A stretch of DNA of 48,602 nt from Candidatus Hydrogenedentota bacterium (lineage in GTDB: Bacteria > Hydrogenedentota > Hydrogenedentia > Hydrogenedentales > SLHB01): the NCBI GenBank assembly GCA_020848835.1, contig JADLHJ010000055.1:1-48602 (forward strand), in the 5' to 3' direction. A program made the translations under genes and the position numbers. Below, one piece after another: positions 16,497 through 24,260 of this stretch (positions are counted from its first letter, which is position 1; each line of letters starts with the position of its first letter). Below the pieces are notes generated by a model. The model saw only the letters and a list, made by a program, of their open reading frames with translations, was not told where the DNA came from and did not search any database.

Positions 16497-17586
16497 AGCG
16501 CGCGGAAGTCGCGTTTATCATTTCAAATATAATCCAATCGAGATCGCTATTTGTGCGCAATCACATGAAAAACGGGCTTTACTTGCCGCAAAAATTAATG
16601 CACTTTTCTCAAAGGACCTTTCTGCCGCCCACGTTATTCATCGTACCCCGCAAACTCCGTCAGAAGATACTCAGACTATCGGTGTGAATCTTATTCATGG
16701 TGACGGCCAGATCGGTCTGCTATATCCGGAAGTATCGGAAGAATACTTGCGCCCACTCCAACTGATCGACGCTGACATCGCGATCGTTGAATCGCCACAA
16801 GATTCCGATATGCCGAAAATTGTTTGGGTTGAAGATGGCCCGGCGACGCACTTCCAAAATGTCGTGGCGTATGTGGGGGCGCAATCTTCCTGCCCTGTGC
16901 TACCCCCAAGCGCCCCGTATTTCGCCGAGAACCAAACACTGGCACTCCAACGACAGATAGAACAGCATTTCGCCGAGGCGATCGCAGCAACGCCGGTGTA
17001 CGGTCTTATCCTCACGGGCGGACGCAGTTCGCGCATGGGGGAGGACAAAGGTGCTTTGGAATACCACGGACGCTCTCAGGCCGAGTTCTGCTACGACCTT
17101 CTGAGCAGTATCTGTGATCAGACTTTCCTCTCATTGCGTTCCGAACAGAGTGCGGACGAACCCTACGCGCGGTTCCCGCAGATCCTCGATACGTTGCTCG
17201 GCTACGGTCCGATTGGCGGAATCATTTCCGCGCTGAAAGCCCACCCACATGCCGCGTGGCTGGTTCTCGCATGCGATTTACCCTATGTTTCACGGGGAAC
17301 CATCGAAAACTTGCTCGCCAACCGAAACCCATACAAACTCGCGACGGCCTACACCAGTGCAAACGACGGTTTCCCCGAACCGCTCTGCGCGGTTTACGAA
17401 CCCAAGAGCCTGTTCCGGCTCATTAACTTCCTCGCCTTGGGTTACCACTGTCCGCGAAAGGTGTTGATTAATTCGGATACTTGGCTGCTGGAACTGCCGG
17501 ACTCCACCGCACTCGACAACGCGAATACGCCAGAGGAACGCGACAGGGCCATGTCCGCAGTGGCGTCGGGGTCTGTACCTTCGTGA
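16480..17586 (+). CDS. mobA: MobA-like molybdenum cofactor guanylyltransferase with degenerate MobB-like N-terminal domain
   Basis: A 368-residue two-domain protein. The C-terminal half from about residue 172 is MobA: GLILTGGRSSRMGEDKG is the nucleotide-binding motif, GYGPIGGIISALKAH and VLACDLPYVS are further signatures. It attaches GMP to molybdopterin, giving MGD for DMSO-reductase-type enzymes. Residues about 18-168 read like MobB in layout (start strand and helix IEIAICAQ...LLAAKINALF, then AHVIHRT, then DADIAIVES...MPKIVWV), but the P-loop is absent, AQSHEKRAL standing where GSGKTTL is expected. That part may only bind partners. ATG 16480 is preferred to GTG 16465. The stop overlaps the moaD start by 4 bp. 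Confidence 0.85.
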   Translation: MSCSHKARGSRVYHFKYNPIEIAICAQSHEKRALLAAKINALFSKDLSAAHVIHRTPQTPSEDTQTIGVNLIHGDGQIGLLYPEVSEEYLRPLQLIDADIAIVESPQDSDMPKIVWVEDGPATHFQNVVAYVGAQSSCPVLPPSAPYFAENQTLALQRQIEQHFAEAIAATPVYGLILTGGRSSRMGEDKGALEYHGRSQAEFCYDLLSSICDQTFLSLRSEQSADEPYARFPQILDTLLGYGPIGGIISALKAHPHAAWLVLACDLPYVSRGTIENLLANRNPYKLATAYTSANDGFPEPLCAVYEPKSLFRLINFLALGYHCPRKVLINSDTWLLELPDSTALDNANTPEERDRAMSAVASGSVPS

Positions 17587-17825
17587 AGCGTCTCCATGTA
17601 CTTTATTTCGCGATACTGCGCGAACAACGTGGACTCAACGAAGAGCATGTCCAATCTGCCGCCGCGACACCCGCCGCGCTCTATGCCGAACTGGTCTCCC
17701 GTCACCGTTTTTCGCTGCCGCAAGACCGCGTGCGCGTCGTGGTAAACGAATCATTCGCAGACTGGGATTCTGCAATCTCCGACGGCGATTCAATCGTTTT
17801 CATTCCGCCGGTCGCCGGAGGCTAA
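17583..17825 (+). CDS. moaD: molybdopterin synthase small subunit MoaD
   Basis: An 80-residue ubiquitin-fold sulfur carrier that donates sulfur to cyclic pyranopterin monophosphate as a C-terminal thiocarboxylate. It ends in IVFIPPVAGG, the conserved tail with terminal Gly-Gly; the N-terminus KRLHVLYFAILREQRGL is typical. The GTG start overlaps the mobA stop (GTGA), so translation is probably coupled. The same Gly-Gly codons (GGA GGC, 17817-17822) provide the GGAGG ribosome site of moaE, 8 nt ahead of its ATG. An activating MoeB/ThiF enzyme is not in the window. Confidence 0.93.
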   Translation: MKRLHVLYFAILREQRGLNEEHVQSAAATPAALYAELVSRHRFSLPQDRVRVVVNESFADWDSAISDGDSIVFIPPVAGG

Positions 17826-17829
17826 GTTG

Positions 17830-18255
17830 ATGTTCTCGCTGTCCCCATCGCCCATCGACCCCGCCAATGTTATGGAGCGCCTGAACCATCCGGCCGCGGG
17901 CGCTTATGCGTCCTTCGAAGGATGGGTGCGCAACCACAATGAGGGTCGCCCAGTCATGCGGCTTGAATACGAAGCCTATGCGCCGGTCGCCGTCAAAGAA
18001 GGGGAGCTCATCCTCGACGAAGCGCGCCGCAAATTCGCAATCGTTGGCGCGATCTGCATCCATCGCGTCGGTGCGCTTGAAATAGGCGACATCGCGGTGT
18101 GGGTCGGCGTCACAGCCGCGCATCGCGGCGCCGCCTTTGATGCCTGCCGCTACATCATCGACGAAGTAAAGGCCCGGGTCCCCATCTGGAAAAAGGAACA
18201 TTACGCGAGCGGCAATTCTGGTTGGGTGAATTGCGAAGCGCCGCCACCTGATTAG
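17830..18255 (+). CDS. moaE: molybdopterin synthase catalytic subunit MoaE
   Basis: A 141-residue partner of MoaD that builds the dithiolene of molybdopterin. Family motifs: GAYASFEGWVRNHNEGR, LEYEAYAPVA, IHRVGALEIGDIAVWVGV, AHRGAAFDACRYIIDEVK, and VPIWKKEHYASG with the active-site lysines. The ATG at 17830 lies 4 nt after the moaD stop and has an ideal ribosome site inside moaD. It is the last gene of the operon; moeA, mogA and modABC are not seen here. Confidence 0.95.
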   Translation: MFSLSPSPIDPANVMERLNHPAAGAYASFEGWVRNHNEGRPVMRLEYEAYAPVAVKEGELILDEARRKFAIVGAICIHRVGALEIGDIAVWVGVTAAHRGAAFDACRYIIDEVKARVPIWKKEHYASGNSGWVNCEAPPPD

Positions 18256-18387
18256 AGTCTTTCCGATTGCATGTACCGTACGGCGCAAAGCCAAGTCCGG
18301 TTGCAGAGTTCGCCATACTCCTAAAGTGACGACAGATACAATCCAGATTTAATATCGATCGCGGCCCTTGTGCGTATCCAAAAGATT

Positions 18388-18413
18388 GAGGGCGAAGCAG
18401 GCGCTTCGCCCTC
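18388..18413 (-). terminator. hairpin terminator of pseudopilin gene 1
   Basis: An 11-bp perfect stem (gagggcgaagc/gcttcgccctc) with a 4-nt loop, 33 bp after the stop of the gene at 18446-19402, followed on the minus strand by AATCTTTTGG. The T-run is short. Confidence 0.65.
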
Positions 18414-18445
18414 AAGTGCTCAGCCAATCGATGTAGGGTTTCTAA

Positions 18446-19402
18446 TTAGTCACCAGCCGCCCAGAGTACTGAGTTACCAAAGGCGTTGTTGATGGGGAAA
18501 TCTCCCAGCGCGTCGTACTTCGACCACGATACGTGACCATCCATGTAAAGGACATTACCGCCGCCCGGAACGTGGTTGTACTCACCCGAACCGTTGGGGT
18601 TCACGCTGATAATGTCCCACATCACAGGGACCGTGCTCTGCGCTTCCGCGCCAGTCGCCGGATTGTTGATGTCCGTGATCAGGAAGCGTTCCACACCTTC
18701 ACGGAGGCGAAGAACCGTGTTGCCTCCATTATTACCAGTGCCCGGAATATAATCGCCAACTGGGGCATCGCCGAGTAGTGCGGCCAACGCACCTTCCGAG
18801 TTCGTGCCTGGGGTGAGCGGTTTGGTCGCGCCCAAAGCGTCCTCGTCGGAAAGCGCCGAGAATATCCCCAGCAACTGCATTGGAATGGGGAACGAACCGT
18901 TACCAATGTCCGGAGCAGCGATTGTGGGATCAGTCCCATCGCACCGATCAACAAGGTAACCTAAGTAGACATAGCTCTCGTCATTGCTGGTGCCGATGCC
19001 GGCAAATGTGCAACCCGCATTGATGATGTCAATTTCCGGATCCGGGTCGGATGGGCACAGGATCACGTTCCAATCCGACAAGTACTCCGGGTAGATCGCA
19101 TACGGGTCGAACGTGAAGTCGTCATCGTCGTTCGCGTTCGAGTCCGAGCAGCCCAACGCATTGTCTGCAAGCCCCACCAGCGAGAAGATGTCCGGACCCT
19201 GCAAACGGGGGAAGAAGTCCTGGCTCTCGCCAGAATACATCTTAAATACGATACCCATCTGCTTCAGGTTATTCTGACAACTTGCGCGCCGCGCCGCTTC
19301 GCGGGCGCGGGCCAGGGCGGGCAACAGGATGGCCGCAAGAATTGCAATGATGGCGATGACCACAAGCAATTCAATTAAGGTAAAGCCACGCTTCGATTGC
19401 AT
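18446..19402 (-). CDS. DUF1559-type pseudopilin, paralogue 1
   Basis: A 318-residue protein with a class III (type IV pilin-like) signal: KRG followed by [19 protein letters not shown], cleaved before Phe with the conserved Glu at +5. The next part, [20 protein letters not shown], continues the N-terminal helix. Near the C-terminus is [18 protein letters not shown], a His...Asp-Gly motif like the H-X9-DG motif of this family but with ten residues between His and Asp. The middle is Asp-rich ([13 protein letters not shown]), which might bind calcium. Such proteins are processed by prepilin peptidase and are abundant in planctomycete-type bacteria; their role in secretion or surface structures is unproven. 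No prepilin peptidase or GspD/E/F is nearby. TAGGAGA precedes the ATG. Confidence 0.92.
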   Translation of the reverse strand: MQSKRGFTLIELLVVIAIIAILAAILLPALARAREAARRASCQNNLKQMGIVFKMYSGESQDFFPRLQGPDIFSLVGLADNALGCSDSNANDDDDFTFDPYAIYPEYLSDWNVILCPSDPDPEIDIINAGCTFAGIGTSNDESYVYLGYLVDRCDGTDPTIAAPDIGNGSFPIPMQLLGIFSALSDEDALGATKPLTPGTNSEGALAALLGDAPVGDYIPGTGNNGGNTVLRLREGVERFLITDINNPATGAEAQSTVPVMWDIISVNPNGSGEYNHVPGGGNVLYMDGHVSWSKYDALGDFPINNAFGNSVLWAAGD

Positions 19403-19726
19403 TGCATAATTCTCCTAAACCGTTATTTATTGTTCAGCACACAACAAACTCAGGTACTTCGCCCACGCGCCTTGCAGCACGTGGGATACTTCAGAGAACT
19501 TCCAGTAAACGTGAAACCTGCTTGAAGGTTACTTACACCCCTCCTTATCCGATTACTTACCGAGCCCACACGACGGCAGCAGCCATGGCTCGCACGATCT
19601 GCCTTTCACAACTCGGACAGATCGCCACAGCGCCACAAAGATGGAGGGGAGGAATAAAGACAGACCAAAGCCAATACCGAGCATTGGCATAGCGTCCGCC
19701 ACAACCCCTCACAGCTTAGACCGAAC
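19403..19726 (-). promoter_or_regulatory. long 5' leader of pseudopilin gene 1
   Basis: About 324 nt from the inferred transcription start to the ATG, with no convincing ORF. Its first 20 nt (19723-19704) nearly match the start of the gene 2 leader, and its last 60-80 nt match the end of that leader, including AATAAATAACGG and the TAGGAG ribosome site. A hairpin CCCACG/CGTGGG lies at 19484-19462, where the gene 2 leader has a different CCCC/GGGG hairpin. The middle part is not obviously shared. Confidence 0.55.
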
Positions 19727-19732
19727 AAAATC

Positions 19733-19761
19733 AATATAGAACAGTTGTCGTTTCTTGTCTA
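19733..19761 (-). promoter_or_regulatory. sigma70-like promoter of pseudopilin gene 1
   Basis: On the minus strand TAGACA (19761-19756), a 17-nt spacer, then TATATT (19738-19733). The same arrangement precedes the other three paralogues. Confidence 0.65.
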
Positions 19762-19820
19762 CCTTTTTCGAAGCCGATTTGCCTGCCTCGGCAGCGCGAT
19801 TGGATAAACAAAAAATAAAA

Positions 19821-19845
19821 GGGGCGATGCACGAAGCATCGCCCC
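19821..19845 (-). terminator. rho-independent terminator of pseudopilin gene 2
   Basis: Stem of 10 bp (ggggcgatgc/gcatcgcccc), loop of 5, followed on the minus strand by TTTTATTTTTT. It lies 25 bp after the stop of the gene at 19871-20824. Confidence 0.85.
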
Positions 19846-19870
19846 AAAAGGCTGAATCAGGTATGACGGA

Positions 19871-20824
19871 CTAGTCGCCCGCGGCCCACAATACCGAGCT
19901 ACCAAACGCGGCGTTGATGGGGAAATCACCCAGCTGATCATACTTCGACCAAGCTACGTGACCATCCATGAATAGGATGTTACCGCCGCCAGGCACGTGG
20001 TTGTATTCGCCGGCGCCGTTCGGATTGATGCTGACCAAGTCCCACATCACAGGAACAGTGCTTTGGGCTTCTGCGCCGGTCGCCGGATTGTTGATGTCCG
20101 TGATCAGGAAGCGTTCCACACCTTCACGAAGGCGCAGCACCGTGCTGCCACCGTTGTTACCGGTGCCAGGAATGTAATCGCCAACCGGGACATCGCCGAG
20201 TAGAGCGGCCAACGCGCCTTCCGAGTTCGTGCCCGGGGTAAGCGGTTTGGTCGCGCCCAAAGCGTCTTCATCTGCGAGCGCCTGGAATACCGCCAGCAAC
20301 TGCAGCGGAATGTTGTACGAACCATTGCCAATGTCCGGAGCAGCGACGGTCGGATCCGTACCATCTGCCCGATCGACAAGCCATCCGAAGTAGACGTAGC
20401 TTTCGTCGCCATTCGTGGCGTGACCGGCAAACTGGCAACCCTGCGGAATGATGACCAGGTCGGCATCCGGGTCAGACGGGCACGTATTTACGTTCCAATC
20501 TGACAGGTACTCCGGGTACACGCTGTAAGAGGCGAACGTGAAGTTATCGTCTTCGTTCACATCGCAATTCGCGCCCAGCGCAGCTTCATTAAGCCCGACC
20601 AACGAGTGGATATTCGGCCCTTCCATGCGGGGGAAGAAGTCTTGGCTTTCGCCCGAGTACATCTTGAAGATGATACCCATCTGCTTGAGATTGTTTTGGC
20701 AGCTTGCGCGGCGTGCCGCTTCGCGAGCGCGGGCCAGTGCGGGTAAGAGAATTGCCGCGAGAATTGCGATGATGGCGATAACCACCAGCAATTCGATCAA
20801 AGTGAAACCACGTTTGAATTTCAT
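19871..20824 (-). CDS. DUF1559-type pseudopilin, paralogue 2
   Basis: A 317-residue paralogue of the flanking genes with the same prepilin signal ([12 protein letters not shown]) and the C-terminal motif [18 protein letters not shown]. It is closest to paralogue 3: both carry [19 protein letters not shown] and CPSDPDAD. Differences from paralogue 1 cluster around residues 75-190, which is where any ligand or partner specificity would lie. The leader is shared with paralogue 1 rather than with 3, so leader and coding similarity do not point to the same duplication order. TTAGGAG precedes the ATG. Confidence 0.92.
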   Translation of the reverse strand: MKFKRGFTLIELLVVIAIIAILAAILLPALARAREAARRASCQNNLKQMGIIFKMYSGESQDFFPRMEGPNIHSLVGLNEAALGANCDVNEDDNFTFASYSVYPEYLSDWNVNTCPSDPDADLVIIPQGCQFAGHATNGDESYVYFGWLVDRADGTDPTVAAPDIGNGSYNIPLQLLAVFQALADEDALGATKPLTPGTNSEGALAALLGDVPVGDYIPGTGNNGGSTVLRLREGVERFLITDINNPATGAEAQSTVPVMWDLVSINPNGAGEYNHVPGGGNILFMDGHVAWSKYDQLGDFPINAAFGSSVLWAAGD

Positions 20825-21134
20825 TTTCTTAGTCTCCTAAAGCCGTTATTTATTGCTCAGCACACAACAAACACAGGTACTTCAGCCCCTTCCCTCGCAC
20901 GGATGGGGTACTACAGAGACAGTTCGACTTAAAATCGTTCGGTATTGCCCTCCACCAATTGAATCCCCAATGGATGCGTGGCCCAAATTTCGCAATGCTT
21001 AGCCAGTTCTCCGAGATACTTTGCCTTGCATAAAGGGTGTGTGAAACCAGAATAGCTTTGCGCTAATTGCACAAAGTAACCGCGAAGCGCCAGGTACGCG
21101 CGGTTAATGACTCCTCACAACCCTAGACCGAGCG
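20825..21134 (-). promoter_or_regulatory. long 5' leader of pseudopilin gene 2
   Basis: About 310 nt without a convincing ORF. The first 21 nt (21130-21110) and the last block (about 20918-20830) match the gene 1 leader. The latter block holds CTCTGTAGTACCCC, a hairpin with CCCC/GGGG at its base, AAGTACCTG, AATAAATAACGG and the ribosome site. A GGGGATTCAATT segment (20968-20957) recurs in the leader of gene 4. Confidence 0.55.
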
Positions 21135-21140
21135 ATAGGT

Positions 21141-21169
21141 ACTATATCCTGACCGGCAAGTATTGTCCA
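21141..21169 (-). promoter_or_regulatory. sigma70-like promoter of pseudopilin gene 2
   Basis: TGGACA (21169-21164), 17-nt spacer, TATAGT (21146-21141) on the minus strand. It stands downstream of the terminator of gene 3, so gene 2 is an independent unit. Confidence 0.7.
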
Positions 21170-21261
21170 GCAATTTGTTGCGGCGCAGTGGCAGCTACAG
21201 GGATTGTGGAGATTTCTAGACCTGCGACGCTCCCCCAATTCCGGTGGGTGCGCAAAAAAAA

Positions 21262-21287
21262 GAGGGCGAAGCCGAGGCTTCGCCCTC
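21262..21287 (-). terminator. rho-independent terminator of pseudopilin gene 3
   Basis: A 12-bp perfect stem (gagggcgaagcc/ggcttcgccctc) closed by a very short loop, followed on the minus strand by eight T. It lies 19 bp after the stop of the gene at 21307-22260. This is the strongest terminator in the window. Confidence 0.92.
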
Positions 21288-21306
21288 CAATTGATGTAGG
21301 TACGGA

Positions 21307-22260
21307 CTAGTTACCGGCAGCCCACAACACCGCGCTACCAAATGCGGAGTTGATCGGGAAATCACCCAGCGAGTCGTACTTCGACCACGCCACGTGACCA
21401 TCCATGAATAGGATGTTGCCGCCGCCCGGCACGTGGTTGTATTCACCAGAGCCGTTCGGGTTGATGCTTACGATATCCCACATGCAAGGGATCGTGCTCT
21501 GTGCCTCTGCGCCTGACGCCGGATTGTTGATGTCCGTGATCATGAAGCGTTCGACACCTTCACGGAGGCGAAGCACCGTGCTGCCACCGTTGTTACCGGT
21601 GCCAGGAATATAATCGCCAACAGGGACATCGCCAAGCAGTGCGGCCAAGGCGCCTTCCGAGTTCGTGCCCGGGGTAAGCGGTTTGGTCGCGCCCAAAGCG
21701 TCTTCATCAGCGAGCGCCTGGAAAATGGCGAGCAACTGAAGCGGGATGTTGTACGAGCCATTGCCAATGTCCGGCGCAGCAACGGTCGGATCGGTGCCAT
21801 CAGCACGATCGATCATAAAGCCAAAATAGATATAGCTTTCGTCGCCGTTCGTCGAATGACCGGCAAACTGACAACCTGCCGGAATAATCGAAAGATCGGC
21901 ATCCGGGTCAGACGGGCACGTATTGACGTTCCAGTCCGACAAATATTCCGGGTACACGCTGTACGAGGCAAACGTGAAATTGTCGTCATCGTTCACATCG
22001 CAATCCGGACCAAGCGCCGCTTCGGTAAGACCGACCAACGAGAAAATGTTCGGCCCTTCCATGCGGGGGAAGAAGTCCTGGCTTTCGCCAGAATACATCT
22101 TGAAGATAATACCCATCTGCTTCAGGTTGTTCTGACAGCTGGCGCGACGTGCCGCTTCGCGGGCACGGGCCAGGGCCGGCAACAGGATTGCCGCGAGAAT
22201 TGCAATGATGGCGATAACCACCAGCAATTCAATCAAGGTGAAACCACGTTTCGACTTCAT
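21307..22260 (-). CDS. DUF1559-type pseudopilin, paralogue 3
   Basis: A 317-residue protein very close to paralogue 2 along its whole length, with the prepilin signal [12 protein letters not shown], the Cys in [13 protein letters not shown], the segment [16 protein letters not shown] shared with 1 and 2, and [18 protein letters not shown]. It ends in VLWAAGN. Its upstream region resembles that of paralogue 4 at the ribosome site (GTGGCTTGAGGAGTA before the ATG). Function as for the family: a pseudopilin-like surface or secretion component, not proven. Confidence 0.92.
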   Translation of the reverse strand: MKSKRGFTLIELLVVIAIIAILAAILLPALARAREAARRASCQNNLKQMGIIFKMYSGESQDFFPRMEGPNIFSLVGLTEAALGPDCDVNDDDNFTFASYSVYPEYLSDWNVNTCPSDPDADLSIIPAGCQFAGHSTNGDESYIYFGFMIDRADGTDPTVAAPDIGNGSYNIPLQLLAIFQALADEDALGATKPLTPGTNSEGALAALLGDVPVGDYIPGTGNNGGSTVLRLREGVERFMITDINNPASGAEAQSTIPCMWDIVSINPNGSGEYNHVPGGGNILFMDGHVAWSKYDSLGDFPINSAFGSAVLWAAGN

Positions 22261-22616
22261 TGAAACCTACTCCTCAAGCCACTTTGTTACAAAACACAGC
22301 ACTACTACTGACTCTCATGCCCCATCACGCCGAGCGCGTGATCGCGTCCGCCCGGGAGAAACTGCCACCGGGGGCAAAGCGAACGCCACCGTCGAATTGA
22401 AGTGCTAGCACTCTCCCTATTCGCGAGAACTGCCACCGAGCCTACTAACCCGGCACCGTGAGTCGCACGACCTTGTGTCCAGAGCGAAGACAAAGTCACT
22501 CGCGTTGCCGAAAGCCCAGATGAGGAACAGAGGAGCAAAACGGTAAGAAACTTCACCGAGTCACAGCTACAAACCGCCTACTACCTTAAGACCAATCTTC
22601 ACTTCTCTCATCAGGT
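22261..22616 (-). promoter_or_regulatory. long 5' leader of pseudopilin gene 3
   Basis: About 356 nt with no supported ORF. It contains two copies of CGGTGGCAGTT (near 22437-22427 and 22370-22360) and a hairpin-forming stretch near 22345-22320 (ATCACGC...GCGTGAT). The last 20 nt before the ATG resemble the gene 4 leader. Confidence 0.5.
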
Positions 22617-22622
22617 CTACAA

Positions 22623-22651
22623 ACTATATCCCGGAATACCTCGTATGTCCA
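22623..22651 (-). promoter_or_regulatory. sigma70-like promoter of pseudopilin gene 3
   Basis: TGGACA (22651-22646), 17-nt spacer, TATAGT (22628-22623) on the minus strand, identical hexamers and spacing to the gene 2 promoter. Confidence 0.7.
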
Positions 22652-22721
22652 GTAATTTTTGCGGTTTCCTAACTGTGCGAAAATAGACAGGTCCCGGGCA
22701 TCTGCTGCTTCCTTAACAGAA

Positions 22722-22745
22722 GGGGCGAGACTCACGCCTCGCCCC
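22722..22745 (-). terminator. hairpin terminator of pseudopilin gene 4
   Basis: An 8-bp GC-rich stem (ggggcgag/ctcgcccc) with an 8-nt loop, 31 bp after the stop of the gene at 22777-23763. The following minus-strand bases (TTCTGTTAAGG) make only a weak T-run. Confidence 0.55.
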
Positions 22746-22776
22746 GAATCGTCGCGTTTAATACGGAGAAGATGGT

Positions 22777-23763
22777 TTAGACGCCACCCGCCCAGAATAC
22801 CGCCCCGGCGAAACCGCCATTTATCGGGAATTCTCCCAGAACGTCATATTTCAACCAGCCGACATGGCCGTCCATGTACAACACATTGCCACCACCTGGT
22901 ACGTGGTTGTACTGCGCCGAGCCATTCGGGTTGGTGCTGATCAGGTCCCACATCACCGCAAGTGTGCTCTGCGCTTCAGAGCCAGCCGCGGGGTTGTTGA
23001 TGTCCGTCACCATGAAGCGCTCCACGCCCTCGCGCAGACGCAAGATCGTGTTACCGCCATTGTTCCCTGAACCGGGAACATACCCGGAAACGTCAATATC
23101 CGACAGCAGAGCAGCCAATGCATCGGCGCCTGACGAGGCTGGCACCAGCGGATCGGGTCCACCAAGCGCATCGTGATCGGACAGCGCGGTAAACAACCCA
23201 AGAATCTGCATCGGAATATCCTGTGGGCCTGTGCCTGCGTTAATCTCGGGCACGTTGACAGTTGGATCGCCTCCATCGCAGCGATCAATCAAGTAGCCTA
23301 AATACGCATAGCTATTGTCACCGCTCGTGGCTATCCCTTTAAATTGGCAGTTTGTGCCCCGCTCAGATCCGTCATCATTAAATCCAATGATGCTCAAACC
23401 CGGATCGGGGTCGGACGGGCAGATGCACACGTTCCAGTCCGAAAGGTATTCCGGATACATCGCGTACGAATCGAAGAAGAAATCGTCGTCATCATTCGCA
23501 CCGCAATCGGTGCCCACTGCGGCCTCGGTCAAACCGACCATGGAAAATACATCCGGGCCGGAAAGACGCGGGAAGAAATCCTGCGATTCCCCCGAATACA
23601 TCTTGAACACAATACCCATCTGCTTCAGGTTATTTTGGCAACTTGCGCGCCGTGCCGCTTCGCGTGCGCGGGCCAACGCCGGCAACAAGATCGCGGCGAG
23701 AATCGCAATAATGGCAATTACCACCAGCAATTCAATCAGCGTAAATCCTCGTTTAAACTTCAT
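22777..23763 (-). CDS. DUF1559-type pseudopilin, paralogue 4
   Basis: A 328-residue protein, the most divergent of the four. The prepilin signal [12 protein letters not shown] and the N-terminal helix are unchanged, but the middle carries an insertion around [19 protein letters not shown] and the segment [20 protein letters not shown] replaces [14 protein letters not shown]. The His...Asp-Gly motif [18 protein letters not shown] is kept. It is the first copy in transcription order and likely the oldest split. TGAGGAG precedes the ATG. Confidence 0.92.
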   Translation of the reverse strand: MKFKRGFTLIELLVVIAIIAILAAILLPALARAREAARRASCQNNLKQMGIVFKMYSGESQDFFPRLSGPDVFSMVGLTEAAVGTDCGANDDDDFFFDSYAMYPEYLSDWNVCICPSDPDPGLSIIGFNDDGSERGTNCQFKGIATSGDNSYAYLGYLIDRCDGGDPTVNVPEINAGTGPQDIPMQILGLFTALSDHDALGGPDPLVPASSGADALAALLSDIDVSGYVPGSGNNGGNTILRLREGVERFMVTDINNPAAGSEAQSTLAVMWDLISTNPNGSAQYNHVPGGGNVLYMDGHVGWLKYDVLGEFPINGGFAGAVFWAGGV

Positions 23764-24124
23764 TTCCAGATACTCCTCAAGCCACTGCTACTTCAAATGC
23801 AATTGACACGACTGTTGGGATATGCCCCATTGCGCATGTCTTATTAAGACAACAATTCGAAAACAAGGAGGCAACGCCGGGGCGTGACGCGGCCCCTTCA
23901 GGTGAGATGTACTGCCAATTCCCCCAATCCGCCCGTACTGCTGTTTACCGCCGAGTCCCCACCAAACGCCGCAAAGAGTTCGCACAGTCTCCAAATTCGG
24001 ACACCACTCCGGCAACGTAAGGTCTGAAAATGATTAGGGTCGTCGAGAAGGAAGGTGTTACTGCATGGGTACTGCTAGCACCGCCAACAACTTCTTGGCA
24101 ACGCCTTGGGGAATTGAATCCCCT
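23764..24124 (-). promoter_or_regulatory. long 5' leader of pseudopilin gene 4
   Basis: About 361 nt with no supported ORF. It starts with a small hairpin GGGGA-TTCAAT-TCCCC (24123-24108) right after the inferred start, and has a second GC-rich hairpin near 23897-23879 (GGGGC...GCCCC). The last 20 nt resemble the gene 3 leader. Confidence 0.5.
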
Positions 24125-24130
24125 GCAATA

Positions 24131-24160
24131 AATATACACCAGTCCATTATTTTTTGTCCA
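24131..24160 (-). promoter_or_regulatory. sigma70-like promoter of pseudopilin gene 4
   Basis: TGGACA (24160-24155), 18-nt spacer, TATATT (24136-24131) on the minus strand. Confidence 0.65.
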
Positions 24161-24260
24161 GACTTCCTCAGGAATAGCGGTGTGAGGTGGGATCAGCCGC
24201 CCCGTAAAGCCGATTTGGAATTCGGCGACTTGGGATTATCAAGAGCGAGTGGAATGTGGG

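Noticed and set aside
19403..24124. Known riboswitch (for example c-di-GMP class I) in the pseudopilin leaders
   Set aside because: I could not find the conserved core of any class I know; the leaders are kept as unassigned.
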